A stretch of DNA of 6,692 nucleotides from an uncultured Christensenellaceae bacterium (GTDB lineage: Bacteria > Bacillota > Clostridia > Christensenellales > Borkfalkiaceae), in assembly GCA_910587625.1 (NCBI GenBank), contig CAJUMW010000006.1, forward strand, positions 85,924 to 92,615, read 5' to 3'. Positions 1 through 5,614 of the stretch are shown here, piece by piece. The notes beneath the pieces are model-generated. The model searched no databases and had not been told where the DNA came from. It saw nothing but the letters and a program-made list of their open reading frames with translations. Positions within the stretch are counted from its first letter, which is position 1. Every line of letters starts with the position of its first letter. Made by a program: the position numbers and the translations under genes.

Positions 1-854
1 ATGCTTTTATCGTAGAGCGCCGGATTCCACACGTTTGTTTCATACTCCGAAGAAGGGAGAGCCGACGAGGGAACGCAACGGAAAAGAAAACTTTTTGTTG
101 CACCCTTGCCGAGCAAATAATCGTCGGTCAAAGGTAAATTGACCGTCAATTTATAATAGTTAAATTTCTGTTCCCTACGTGTTGTAACAGAACACATCAG
201 GCTTTCGACCTCCACGTCACCGTAGACGTCGGTGCGGTATGAGGTGTATGTGCTTAAAAGTATGCCCTTACGCTGTGCGTCTTCCTTTTCGGCGTGCATA
301 GATAACTCGAGCCTGCCGCCCTCGCTGTCTATAAGTTGCCGATAGTCGTTGGGCACTTCCTTATCCCCGATACCTTCGATAACCGCGTCGCGGATACCGT
401 TGGGAGAAGCGGGATGTATTTGATAGAGCTCGCTTGCCTTGACCGCGTCGGGATCGGCGGCAACGGATGACGCGCCGCCCGAAAGCTCGACAAACTGAAA
501 CATCATATTTTCGGCAAACCGCTCGGGTATGTACATTATAAAGCTATACCTGTAATCGCGGCTGGTTTCGTCCTTTTTGTTGTTTACCGTAACTACCGTT
601 TCACTGTAAGCATTCATCTGCACGGCTTCGGCATCCGCAGATACTCTCTGCAAAAAAGGCGCGTTGACAAAGGTGCTCTTTTTGCCGTCAACTACAAACG
701 AACAGCTTATGCCCGCCACGTTGCCGCTGTTCAACTCATCGTACAGCGTCACATATCGCGCAAAAGAATAAGAGGTGAGAACTACGGCACAGACTACCAA
801 AATACAAGTTATCGCAAGCAATATTCTGAAAACGTTTTTTTGCAAATGTTCCGT
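1..854 (-). CDS. Secreted/membrane-anchored surface protein with SipW/TasA-like N-terminus (3' end beyond window)
   Basis: About 284 codons are open from 854 to the left window edge, where the gene is cut, so its C-terminus is unseen. The N-terminus has a few polar residues, then a hydrophobic segment (about residues 9-28, rich in I, L, V, A) ending in SYSFARYVT. A hydrophobic stretch followed by A-[KR]-Y resembles the SipW-type signal peptides of TasA/camelysin-like Clostridia surface proteins, and the following NVAGISCSF strand fits that comparison; this is family resemblance, not proof. The rest is a polar extracellular-looking region with no catalytic motif that I recognise. The frame has no ATG near the start. 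An ACG codon at 852-854 lies 8 nt after a strong GGGAGG and is my preferred start; a TTG at 843-845 is an alternative with poor spacing. An assembly error or substitution at the start codon is possible. Exact function is unknown. Confidence 0.7.
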
Positions 855-862
855 TGTACTTT

Positions 863-868
863 CCTCCC
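863..868 (-). promoter_or_regulatory. Strong Shine-Dalgarno that points to an ACG start codon
   Basis: On the minus strand GGGAGG is followed after exactly 8 nt by ACG (852-854), in frame with the hydrophobic N-terminus. No ATG, GTG or TTG lies at a suitable distance. The site therefore decides the start of the leftward gene, unless the ACG is a mutated or misread ATG. Confidence 0.6.
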
Positions 869-893
869 TTTTTTCAATTTCATTTAATAGTAT

Positions 894-932
894 CTTGCGT
901 TTGCGAGCAAACGCAAGGGAGCCGACTCCCTT
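894..932 (-). promoter_or_regulatory. Two overlapping hairpins in the leader of the surface-protein gene
   Basis: CTTGCGTTTG (894-903) and CAAACGCAAG (908-917) form a perfect 10-bp stem with a 4-nt loop. AAGGGAG (915-921) and CTCCCTT (926-932) form a 7-bp stem with a 4-nt loop. The stems share bases 915-917, so both cannot form fully at once. They lie between the predicted promoter and the ribosome site of the leftward gene, hence in its 5' leader. They could act as an attenuator, an mRNA-stabilising structure, or be an inserted palindromic repeat; no riboswitch class is recognised. Confidence 0.5.
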
Positions 933-956
933 ATTTTCAGATTATACTATATTATA

Positions 957-985
957 ATAATACACCCTATGTACCTATATTGCAA
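957..985 (-). promoter_or_regulatory. Probable sigma-A promoter for the surface-protein gene
   Basis: On the minus strand TTGCAA (980-985) and TATTAT (957-962) are separated by 17 bp. A second -10-like TATAAT lies at 941-946 but lacks a good -35. Transcription would start near 945-950 and run through the two hairpins into the leftward gene. Confidence 0.5.
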
Positions 986-1139
986 GTGTTTTTAAAATTT
1001 TTTTACTGTTTTTTGTCGATTTTAGGTGGAAATTTTGGAAAATTTTGCTTATTTGTTGATTGTTCAAAAAAATTGTACATCAATTTAACAAATTTAGGAA
1101 TTTTTTATGACGACATTTATATTATAAAAAAGCGCAAAC
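986..1139. other. AT-rich intergenic stretch, no gene found
   Basis: This stretch lies between the promoter of the leftward surface-protein gene and the terminator of the malic enzyme gene. It is rich in A and T runs. The forward reading frame that crosses it has no ribosome site and an unconvincing composition. The only notable string is TGTCGAT at about 1014-1020, one mismatch from a Spo0A box and about 30 bp upstream of the -35; alone it is weak evidence. Confidence 0.5.
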
Positions 1140-1194
1140 CGCGGCAGCAATGCAATGAAATTTTTTATACCCGCGCAGCAGTGAGATGAAATTT
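1140..1194. repeat. Two imperfect ~24-bp direct repeats, 32 bp apart
   Basis: The copies at 1140-1163 and 1172-1194 both begin with CGCG and CAGCA and end with ATGAAATTT. They align with one single-base gap and three mismatches. They are GC-richer at one end than the surrounding AT-rich intergenic DNA. They may be a decayed small intergenic repeat family; no function is evident. Confidence 0.45.
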
Positions 1195-1195
1195 C

Positions 1196-1230
1196 AAAAA
1201 CACGGGTTCGGATATATTCCGAACCCGTGT
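1196..1230 (-). terminator. Rho-independent terminator of the malic enzyme gene
   Basis: A perfect 13-bp stem (1200-1212 with 1218-1230, core CGGGTTCGGA) closes a 5-nt loop. In the minus orientation it is followed by a T run (rc of 1196-1200). It lies about 30 bp past the malic enzyme stop codon and ends that transcript as a single-gene unit. Confidence 0.85.
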
Positions 1231-1259
1231 TTAAATATATTTTAAAAATTATTTATAGC

Positions 1260-2432
1260 CTATTTTTTTGCAACGCCCGTCCTTCGCGCAGCCGCAGCAA
1301 CGGCTCTTGCCACGCTTTCGTGAGCACGCCCGTCATAGGCGTAAGGTAAAATATAGTCGCGGTTCAACTCGCTGTCGGAAACGCACGCGGCTATTCCTTC
1401 CGCCGCCGCAATCATCATTTCGCGGTTGACGGTGGTTGCGCGCACGTCGAGCGCACCGCGGAAAAGTCCGGGGAAAACAAGCACGTTGTTGATTTGGTTG
1501 GGGTGCTCGGAAGAGCCCGTTCCCACGATGTACGCGCCGGCTTCCAAAGCGTCGGTGCGCTGTATTTCGGGCACGGGATTGGCGCAGGTAAACACTATCG
1601 CCCTGTCCGCCATAGACGCCACCATTTGCTTTGAAACGCAGTTGGGTGCGGATACGCCTATAAACACGTCGGCGCCGTTCATAGCGTCGGCAAGCTTGCC
1701 GCGCAGACGCGCGCGGTTGGTTAGCTTTGAAATTTCCGCGTGAGCGCTGTTTAAGCCTTCGTCCCCCTCGCAAATAATGCCGAAGCGGTCGACCATTGTA
1801 ACGTCCTTTACCCCGTAGGACAGAAGCATTTTACCTATGGAAATACCGGCGGCACCCGCGCCGTTTATCACCACCTTTAAATTTTGCTTATCCTTGCCGA
1901 CAAGCTTCAACGCGTTTATAAGCGCCGCGGTAACGACAATAGCCGTGCCGTGCTGGTCGTCGTGAAATACGGGAATGTCGAGCTTGCTTTTAAGCTGCGT
2001 TTCTATTTGAAAGCAACGCGGCGCGGAGATATCCTCCAAATTAATTCCGCCGAACGAACCCGAAATTATTTCTATTGTCCTGATAATTTCCTCGGGGTCC
2101 TTTGTTTTGAGGCATATAGGAAAAGCGTCAACGCCGCCGTAAGCTTTGAAAAGCGCGCACTTGCCCTCCATTACGGGCATACCCGCTTCGGGTCCGATAT
2201 CTCCCAAACCCAAAATTGCAGTACCGTCTGTTATGACTGCGACCGTGTTCCAGCGGCGCGTCAACTCGAAGCTCTTTTGAATATCTGCATTTATCGCAAG
2301 GCAGGGCTCGGCAACGCCGGGGGTGTACGCAAGCGACAGAGCCTCGCGGCTGTCGGTCGGCACACGGCAAAGCGTTTCGATTTTGCCCTTCCACTCAGCG
2401 TGTTTTTTCAGCGACTCTTCTCTGTAATTCAT
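1260..2432 (-). CDS. Malic enzyme, short NAD(P)-dependent bacterial type
   Basis: This cytoplasmic enzyme oxidatively decarboxylates L-malate to pyruvate and CO2, giving NADH or NADPH, and links C4 acids to pyruvate. All family motifs are present in its 390 aa, the usual length of the short bacterial form. SLAYTPGVAEPC carries the active-site Tyr36. MPVMEGKCALFKAYGG carries the likely catalytic Lys91. NLEDISAP (Glu133, Asp134) and FHDDQHGTA (Asp158/159) bind the divalent metal. The Rossmann fold begins at GAGAAG (191-196), with Asp215 in VDRFG at the end of the second strand. CANPVPE (283-289) and NQINNVLVFPG (312-322) complete the substrate and cofactor site. Asp215 suggests NAD preference, but that is inference. 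The ATG follows GAGG by 5 nt. The gene is monocistronic, with its own promoter and terminator. It could equally be named maeA-, mleA- or ytsJ-like, so no symbol is given. Confidence 0.96.
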   Translation of the reverse strand: MNYREESLKKHAEWKGKIETLCRVPTDSREALSLAYTPGVAEPCLAINADIQKSFELTRRWNTVAVITDGTAILGLGDIGPEAGMPVMEGKCALFKAYGGVDAFPICLKTKDPEEIIRTIEIISGSFGGINLEDISAPRCFQIETQLKSKLDIPVFHDDQHGTAIVVTAALINALKLVGKDKQNLKVVINGAGAAGISIGKMLLSYGVKDVTMVDRFGIICEGDEGLNSAHAEISKLTNRARLRGKLADAMNGADVFIGVSAPNCVSKQMVASMADRAIVFTCANPVPEIQRTDALEAGAYIVGTGSSEHPNQINNVLVFPGLFRGALDVRATTVNREMMIAAAEGIAACVSDSELNRDYILPYAYDGRAHESVARAVAAAARRTGVAKK

Positions 2433-2464
2433 ATTGACCTCATATGTTTAATTTTATCTGTTAT

Positions 2465-2493
2465 ATTATATACCTTATTAATAATAATGTAAA
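2465..2493 (-). promoter_or_regulatory. Sigma-A promoter of the malic enzyme gene
   Basis: On the minus strand TTTACA (2488-2493) and a perfect TATAAT (2465-2470) are 17 bp apart. The start of transcription should fall near 2458, giving a leader of about 25 nt that contains the GAGG ribosome site. It lies in the region shared with the divergent regulator gene. Confidence 0.8.
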
Positions 2494-2585
2494 ATAAAAT
2501 ATCTGCTATTTCGTGGATTATGCATAAAACGTACAAGCCCAGCTTTTTAAACATTTTTCGTATAAACTTATTTATGGAGATAGTT

Positions 2586-2807
2586 ATGAAACATTTAAAG
2601 TTTGCCGAAAACCTGCGCGAGTCAATGAAAATGAATAAAGTATCACAACAAAAGCTTGCCGAACATTTGGGAACAACACAAGCAACCGTCAGCCGTTGGA
2701 CAAAAGGTATTACCGAGCCCGGCTTTTTATTGCTGGTTAAAATTTGCCTGTTTTTAGGTGAAACGCCAAATTCGATTTTGGGTTATGACGAAATAAAAAC
2801 CAATTAA
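2586..2807 (+). CDS. Small Cro/C1-type (XRE) helix-turn-helix DNA-binding protein
   Basis: This 73-aa protein is almost only a Cro/C1-type DNA-binding domain. The recognition unit is SQQKLAEHLG (about 20-29, helix 2), then TQATVSRWTKG (31-41, recognition helix). ITEPGFLLLVKICLFLGETPNSILGY follows as the usual closing helices. There is no extra sensor or oligomerisation domain. The ATG at 2586 follows GGAG by 6 nt; the frame is open further upstream to an ATG at 2520, but that one has no ribosome site. It is divergent from the malic enzyme gene, with a 153-bp shared upstream region, so control of that gene or of itself is possible but unproven. Such orphan small regulators also occur in mobile elements, though no others are seen nearby. 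I see no clear promoter. Confidence 0.88.
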   Translation: MKHLKFAENLRESMKMNKVSQQKLAEHLGTTQATVSRWTKGITEPGFLLLVKICLFLGETPNSILGYDEIKTN

Positions 2808-2815
2808 TCAATAAT

Positions 2816-2849
2816 AAAAAGAGTTCGGTAAAAAAACCGAACTCTTTTT
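2816..2849. terminator. Bidirectional terminator between convergent genes
   Basis: A 14-bp stem, AAAAAGAGTTCGGT (2816-2829) with its complement (2836-2849), closes a 6-A loop. Runs of A on one side and T on the other let it work on both strands. It starts just after the stop of the regulator gene and lies 12 bp from the stop codon of the leftward surface protein gene. Confidence 0.88.
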
Positions 2850-2861
2850 GTGTTTTAGCCT

Positions 2862-4538
2862 TTATTCGTTTTCCGTAACGCCTTTATCTGTATTTTTCTT
2901 TATAACGACGTCGTTGCAAGCAAAAAACGCTGTTTCTCCTATTACAGTATCGGAACCCGATATTTCCGCAAGAGTAAGGTGGGAACAAGCGGCAAAAGCA
3001 TATTCGTCGATTAACTTGACTGTTTCGGGAATGACTATACCTTTAAGATTATCGCACTTGTAAAACGCCATTGCGCCTATTAGTTCCAATCCGTCAGAAA
3101 ATACTAAACGCTCTAATCCGCAATTTAAAAAAGCTTTTTCGTCAAGCACTTTTACGCTTGAAGGGATCTCAATTTCACTAAGCGAATAGCAATAAGCAAA
3201 CGCTTTAACCCCTATATATGTCATACTTTCGGGCAAATATACGCTTGTTATGGCTTCGTTTGCCTCAAACGCGCTCTCTCCTATTTGCACAACGGGTTTG
3301 CCTTCATACTCGGGCGGAATTACTATATTTGTATCTTGACCGATATAGCCAATAACTTTTAGTCCGCCTTCGCACTCCTCATATTCAAGCCCCTCGGTAG
3401 GCGTCAAAGCAAAGGTATAAACGGCGTTTACAATCAAATTCCCACCAGAAAGCTCGTAGTTTTCCCAACTTGCAATATAGTTTTTTCTCTCGGGCAAAAC
3501 GGGCTCTTCAACGCTTTCGCTTTCAACGTTATAGCCGACTTCGGCATACACAACACCGTCTACAATAAATATTATTTTGTAATTGACCGCCAAATATACC
3601 GCATTTACAACTATTTCTTCGTTTATAAAATTCAAATTTTCCCAACTGCCGATAAAGTGTTGCTTTTCGGGAACTTTGGGCAGTTTTTTAGCAGCTTCTT
3701 CGATAGTTGCGGTAAATTGATAAATAGCTTTGCCGTCGACGAAGCATTTAATCGTATATATTATTGGCTCGTATTTAGCGGTTGCAGTTACCTTGTTTTC
3801 GTCAATTTCATACTGCCAAACCCCGATATATCCCTCGATTACGGGGGTTTGAGGCACTTCAAAGTCATGGTCTTCGACAGTACACTCAAACTTTATAACC
3901 GACGTTTGCATAACGTATTCTACTGTATAAACAATGGGTGTATAGTTTGCCGTAACGGTAAAATTGCCGCCGATAAAATCATACTGCTCCCACTCGCCAA
4001 CGTAACCTTCGACTGTCGGAACTTCGGGCTCATCCTTCATTCCGTCCACACCGTATTCACAAACTGCAACCACTTGCTCACGGGCAATAAAGGTAATAAA
4101 AAAGGTCTTACTGTCAACGCCCGAAAGTTGCAAATTTTCGGTTACGGGCAGGTTGAAATCGTACGCTTCATCTTTACAATACCACACATTGAAGGGCGCG
4201 CCTTGCAAAACATATTCTTCCGCTGTTTCACCTTTTGCAACTACTTGACGGTAAACTTCCGCATCGTTTTTGTAGTAGGTAACAGTGAACTCATCGGGCG
4301 TTTCGGGCGGATTGTCGGGTTCGGGATTTGTTACCGGAGGATCGTCCGGCGTTTGATTAGGTAAATCCGGATTTACTTCGGAATTATCTTGGTCAGGGTT
4401 TGAGCCATCTTCGGTTACAGAACTATTATTGCCGTTCGAACTACCGTCCGAGCCCGACACTTCGACTACACAATTACAGGCAAGCATAGAAAAAATAGCC
4501 GCTAAGGCTATTATCATTGCAAGTATTAATCGCTTCAT
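2862..4538 (-). CDS. Exported InlB-repeat / BspA-like leucine-rich-repeat surface protein, probable lipoprotein
   Basis: This 558-aa protein is probably displayed on the cell surface and mediates binding to host, polymer or other cells; the ligand is unknown. Residues 1-20 form a signal peptide (MKR then a hydrophobic run) ending MLAC, so Cys21 may be lipidated, although Met at -3 is not ideal for a lipobox. Residues 24-85 are a Ser/Asn/Asp then Pro-rich linker. Five beta repeats of the Listeria-Bacteroides (InlB B-repeat) type follow, at about 84-142, 145-202, 203-259, 260-318 and 319-376. The last four show the Y.[IV]...V, GY.G.W and A.Y features, and the first is divergent. From about 417 there are about six BspA-type leucine-rich repeats with the pattern IG..AF..C..L..I.IP..V. 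No sortase motif or membrane anchor is seen at the C-terminus. The ATG follows GGAGAGG by 11 nt, a slightly long gap. The gene stands alone, with its own promoter. Confidence 0.92.
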   Translation of the reverse strand: MKRLILAMIIALAAIFSMLACNCVVEVSGSDGSSNGNNSSVTEDGSNPDQDNSEVNPDLPNQTPDDPPVTNPEPDNPPETPDEFTVTYYKNDAEVYRQVVAKGETAEEYVLQGAPFNVWYCKDEAYDFNLPVTENLQLSGVDSKTFFITFIAREQVVAVCEYGVDGMKDEPEVPTVEGYVGEWEQYDFIGGNFTVTANYTPIVYTVEYVMQTSVIKFECTVEDHDFEVPQTPVIEGYIGVWQYEIDENKVTATAKYEPIIYTIKCFVDGKAIYQFTATIEEAAKKLPKVPEKQHFIGSWENLNFINEEIVVNAVYLAVNYKIIFIVDGVVYAEVGYNVESESVEEPVLPERKNYIASWENYELSGGNLIVNAVYTFALTPTEGLEYEECEGGLKVIGYIGQDTNIVIPPEYEGKPVVQIGESAFEANEAITSVYLPESMTYIGVKAFAYCYSLSEIEIPSSVKVLDEKAFLNCGLERLVFSDGLELIGAMAFYKCDNLKGIVIPETVKLIDEYAFAACSHLTLAEISGSDTVIGETAFFACNDVVIKKNTDKGVTENE

Positions 4539-4576
4539 CTCAATAAATACCTCTCCAAAATTTTATTTTTTATTAT

Positions 4577-4605
4577 ATTTTAATTTATGTTTTGACAATA
4601 GTCAA
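4577..4605 (-). promoter_or_regulatory. Sigma-A-type promoter of the leucine-rich-repeat protein gene
   Basis: On the minus strand TTGACT (4600-4605) and TAAAAT (4577-4582) are separated by exactly 17 bp. The -35 overlaps an inverted repeat, TTGAC-aata-GTCAA (4592-4605). The start of transcription should be near 4570, with a leader of about 30 nt carrying the ribosome site. Confidence 0.75.
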
Positions 4606-4610
4606 CTTTA

Positions 4611-4627
4611 TTCGACATATTTCGACA
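4611..4627 (-). promoter_or_regulatory. Two tandem Spo0A boxes (TGTCGAA) upstream of the -35
   Basis: Two perfect copies of TGTCGAA (minus strand, 4621-4627 and 4611-4617) are exactly 10 bp apart, head to tail. The nearer copy ends 5 bp before the -35. TGTCGAA is the established binding sequence of phosphorylated Spo0A, and tandem boxes 10 bp apart next to the -35 are its known activating arrangement, as at spoIIG of Bacillus subtilis. I infer activation of the downstream surface protein at the onset of stationary phase or sporulation. Confidence 0.65.
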
Positions 4628-4687
4628 ACAATTTTAAAAAATTTTTAGTTATTAATAAATTTCATATTTTGATATGGTACTATACAT

Positions 4688-4725
4688 ATTAAACAGCGGT
4701 TCTTTTTCAAGAACCGCTGTTTAAT
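4688..4725 (-). terminator. Hairpin terminator at the end of the toxin/immunity array
   Basis: ATTAAACAGCGGTTCTT (4688-4704) pairs perfectly with 4709-4725 around a 4-nt loop, a 17-bp stem. The stop codon of the last gene of the leftward array (4721-4723) lies inside the stem. The U tract after the stem is short, so termination may be partial. Fifteen bases of one arm recur at 5228-5242. Confidence 0.75.
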
Positions 4726-5035
4726 TTAATCTCTTTTTATTTTTCAAAATATCATAACATTTCCCACATAACCAAACTAGCTTATCTTCTGTAACGTAAC
4801 ATTCAGTTTGAGTATTTTTATCTATACTATTCCAACAAACATTACAGTGCTCGTGCCAAATTTTTGAATAATCACCTTCTGTTTCTATGTATAATTCTTC
4901 TGCTCTATCTTGTGGAGATATTACATTATACCATAAAGCTTTATTATTAAAAAATTTATCTTTTAATTGCATTGCGTATCTATAAGGCATTATTTTATAA
5001 AATTTCTCATTAACAATATTTATTTCAAAAGACAT
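4721..5035 (-). CDS. Zinc-ribbon protein, probable orphan immunity protein (second copy)
   Basis: This 104-aa protein has two CxxC knuckles, Cys64/Cys67 in WHEHCNVC and Cys90/Cys93 in VWLCGKCY, joined by a loop holding ECY (Cys79). This should bind one zinc ion. The same pattern (WHEHC..C, ECY, W.C..CY) occurs in the gene at 5615-5959, so the two are paralogues whose N-terminal halves have diverged. Small proteins of this look are common beside polymorphic toxins; I do not know a formal family name. The ATG at 5035 follows AAGGAG by 5-6 nt. It begins 11 nt after the stop of a decayed toxin tail, the expected place for the cognate immunity gene. The role as immunity protein is inference from context; a small regulator is an alternative. 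Confidence 0.75.
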   Translation of the reverse strand: MSFEINIVNEKFYKIMPYRYAMQLKDKFFNNKALWYNVISPQDRAEELYIETEGDYSKIWHEHCNVCWNSIDKNTQTECYVTEDKLVWLCGKCYDILKNKKRLN

Positions 5036-5046
5036 TAATACTCCTT

Positions 5047-5244
5047 CTATTTAAACAATCTTTTACAAATTTTTAAAAGTCTATTTATATAATCCCAATG
5101 TGGTGCTATCCCCTTAGGATGATGTAAATCAGGATGAAGAAAATCACAGGTTTCAGGATTATACCATGCGCCTCTGTCAGACCCAACTTCACCTGGACCT
5201 CTCCACTCAAATTAGTCTTCAGGAGGGAAGAACCGCTGTTTATT
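5047..5244 (-). pseudogene. Decayed C-terminal tail of a polymorphic toxin
   Basis: Read on the minus strand, 5211 to 5050 encodes 54 residues that start FEWRGPGEVGSDRGAWYNPE, continue with LHPDLHHPKGIAPHWDY and end at TAG (5047-5049). WRG..., GAWYNP.T, LHPDL.HP and PHWDY are the conserved motifs of a small toxin tail domain found at the C-termini of RHS and related polymorphic toxins; I recall it as polymorphic toxin type 37, from memory. The usual continuation after HWDY (NG.W.R.FPDG-like) is missing and replaced by basic residues. Just upstream, in the same frame, PPED is followed by TAA (5212-5214) and then FEWRG, so a nonsense codon splits the linker from the domain. No ribosome site or start codon serves it. 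It is therefore a truncated, silent cassette whose immunity gene follows directly. Confidence 0.7.
5228..5242. repeat. Exact second copy of a terminator arm (AAGAACCGCTGTTTA)
   Basis: These 15 bases are identical to 4709-4723, one arm of the array's closing terminator, and both copies are followed by a similar AATTTAA string. Here the other arm is absent; the decayed toxin tail begins instead. In both places the sequence lies directly after a gene end. This looks like a recombination scar where a cassette end was joined to an older cassette. Confidence 0.7.
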
Positions 5245-5256
5245 AATTTAACTTTA

Positions 5257-5445
5257 CTATTCCTTATTTCTAATTTCTAATATTAAGCATATTAAAACAA
5301 TCAAAATTGCAATAATATTTATTATTAAAGCTATTAAAAAAAGAATTGAATAATATTTTATTAAGTAGATAATTGTCACACCTAATATACATATTGAAAA
5401 TATAAGGCATAAAATTAACATATTTACATTAGAATTAAATTTCAT
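5257..5445 (-). CDS. Small two-helix membrane protein, function unknown
   Basis: This 62-aa protein is almost wholly hydrophobic, with two predicted membrane helices at about residues 8-28 and 32-57 and a short charged C-terminus (EIRNKE). The ATG at 5445 follows AAGGTG by about 6 nt, so it is probably translated. It lies 14 nt after a 34-aa membrane peptide and about 13 bp before a duplicated terminator arm. In this context it could be a membrane immunity protein or a remnant of a toxin cassette; there is no sequence motif to decide. It is very AT-rich, as are its neighbours. Confidence 0.6.
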   Translation of the reverse strand: MKFNSNVNMLILCLIFSICILGVTIIYLIKYYSILFLIALIINIIAILIVLICLILEIRNKE

Positions 5446-5459
5446 ATTTACACCTTAAT

Positions 5460-5564
5460 TTAACCAAAAATTGTAATTAAACAAGCTATTACAGTAAATG
5501 CTATAGAAAATGTTGTTGCCATTAATCCGCAAATAAAAAATTTGCTATTCTTTAATTTTTTCAT
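5460..5564 (-). CDS. 34-aa single-helix membrane peptide, function unknown
   Basis: The peptide begins MKKLKNSKFF and then runs as one hydrophobic helix (about residues 9-33) to its end. The ATG (5562-5564) follows AAGGAG by 6 nt, a textbook site, and the stop is at 5460-5462. The strong ribosome site and tight spacing to the next gene (14 nt) support real expression. It could be a toxic or protective membrane peptide, or the leader part of a two-gene unit with its neighbour; nothing in the sequence decides. Confidence 0.55.
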   Translation of the reverse strand: MKKLKNSKFFICGLMATTFSIAFTVIACLITIFG

Positions 5565-5614
5565 AATATACTCCTTTATAATAATTAAGTAGCTCCACCA
5601 AGCCCACCCTTTTA

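Noticed and set aside
854..1189. Forward open frame of 111 aa in the left intergenic region
   Set aside because: It covers the leader, promoter and terminator-side DNA of leftward genes, lacks a ribosome site and has a random-looking composition.
1884..2492. Forward open frame of 202 aa opposite the malic enzyme
   Set aside because: Antisense shadow of a fully motif-supported gene, without its own ribosome site or recognisable domain.
2538..2566. Forward promoter for the Cro/C1 regulator around TATAAA at 2561-2566
   Set aside because: No acceptable -35 at 16-18 bp; left uncalled.
2520..2585. Upstream extension of the Cro/C1 regulator to an ATG at 2520
   Set aside because: No ribosome site before 2520, whereas GGAG lies 6 nt before 2586 and the family domain begins right after it.
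3657..4364. Forward open frame of 235 aa opposite the leucine-rich-repeat protein
   Set aside because: Antisense shadow of a repeat-rich gene; no domain or start signal.
5590..5612. GC-richer patch after the first zinc-ribbon gene that could read as GGLGGAT
   Set aside because: Only seven codons between two stops; possibly a scar of a lost cassette, but too short to support a call.
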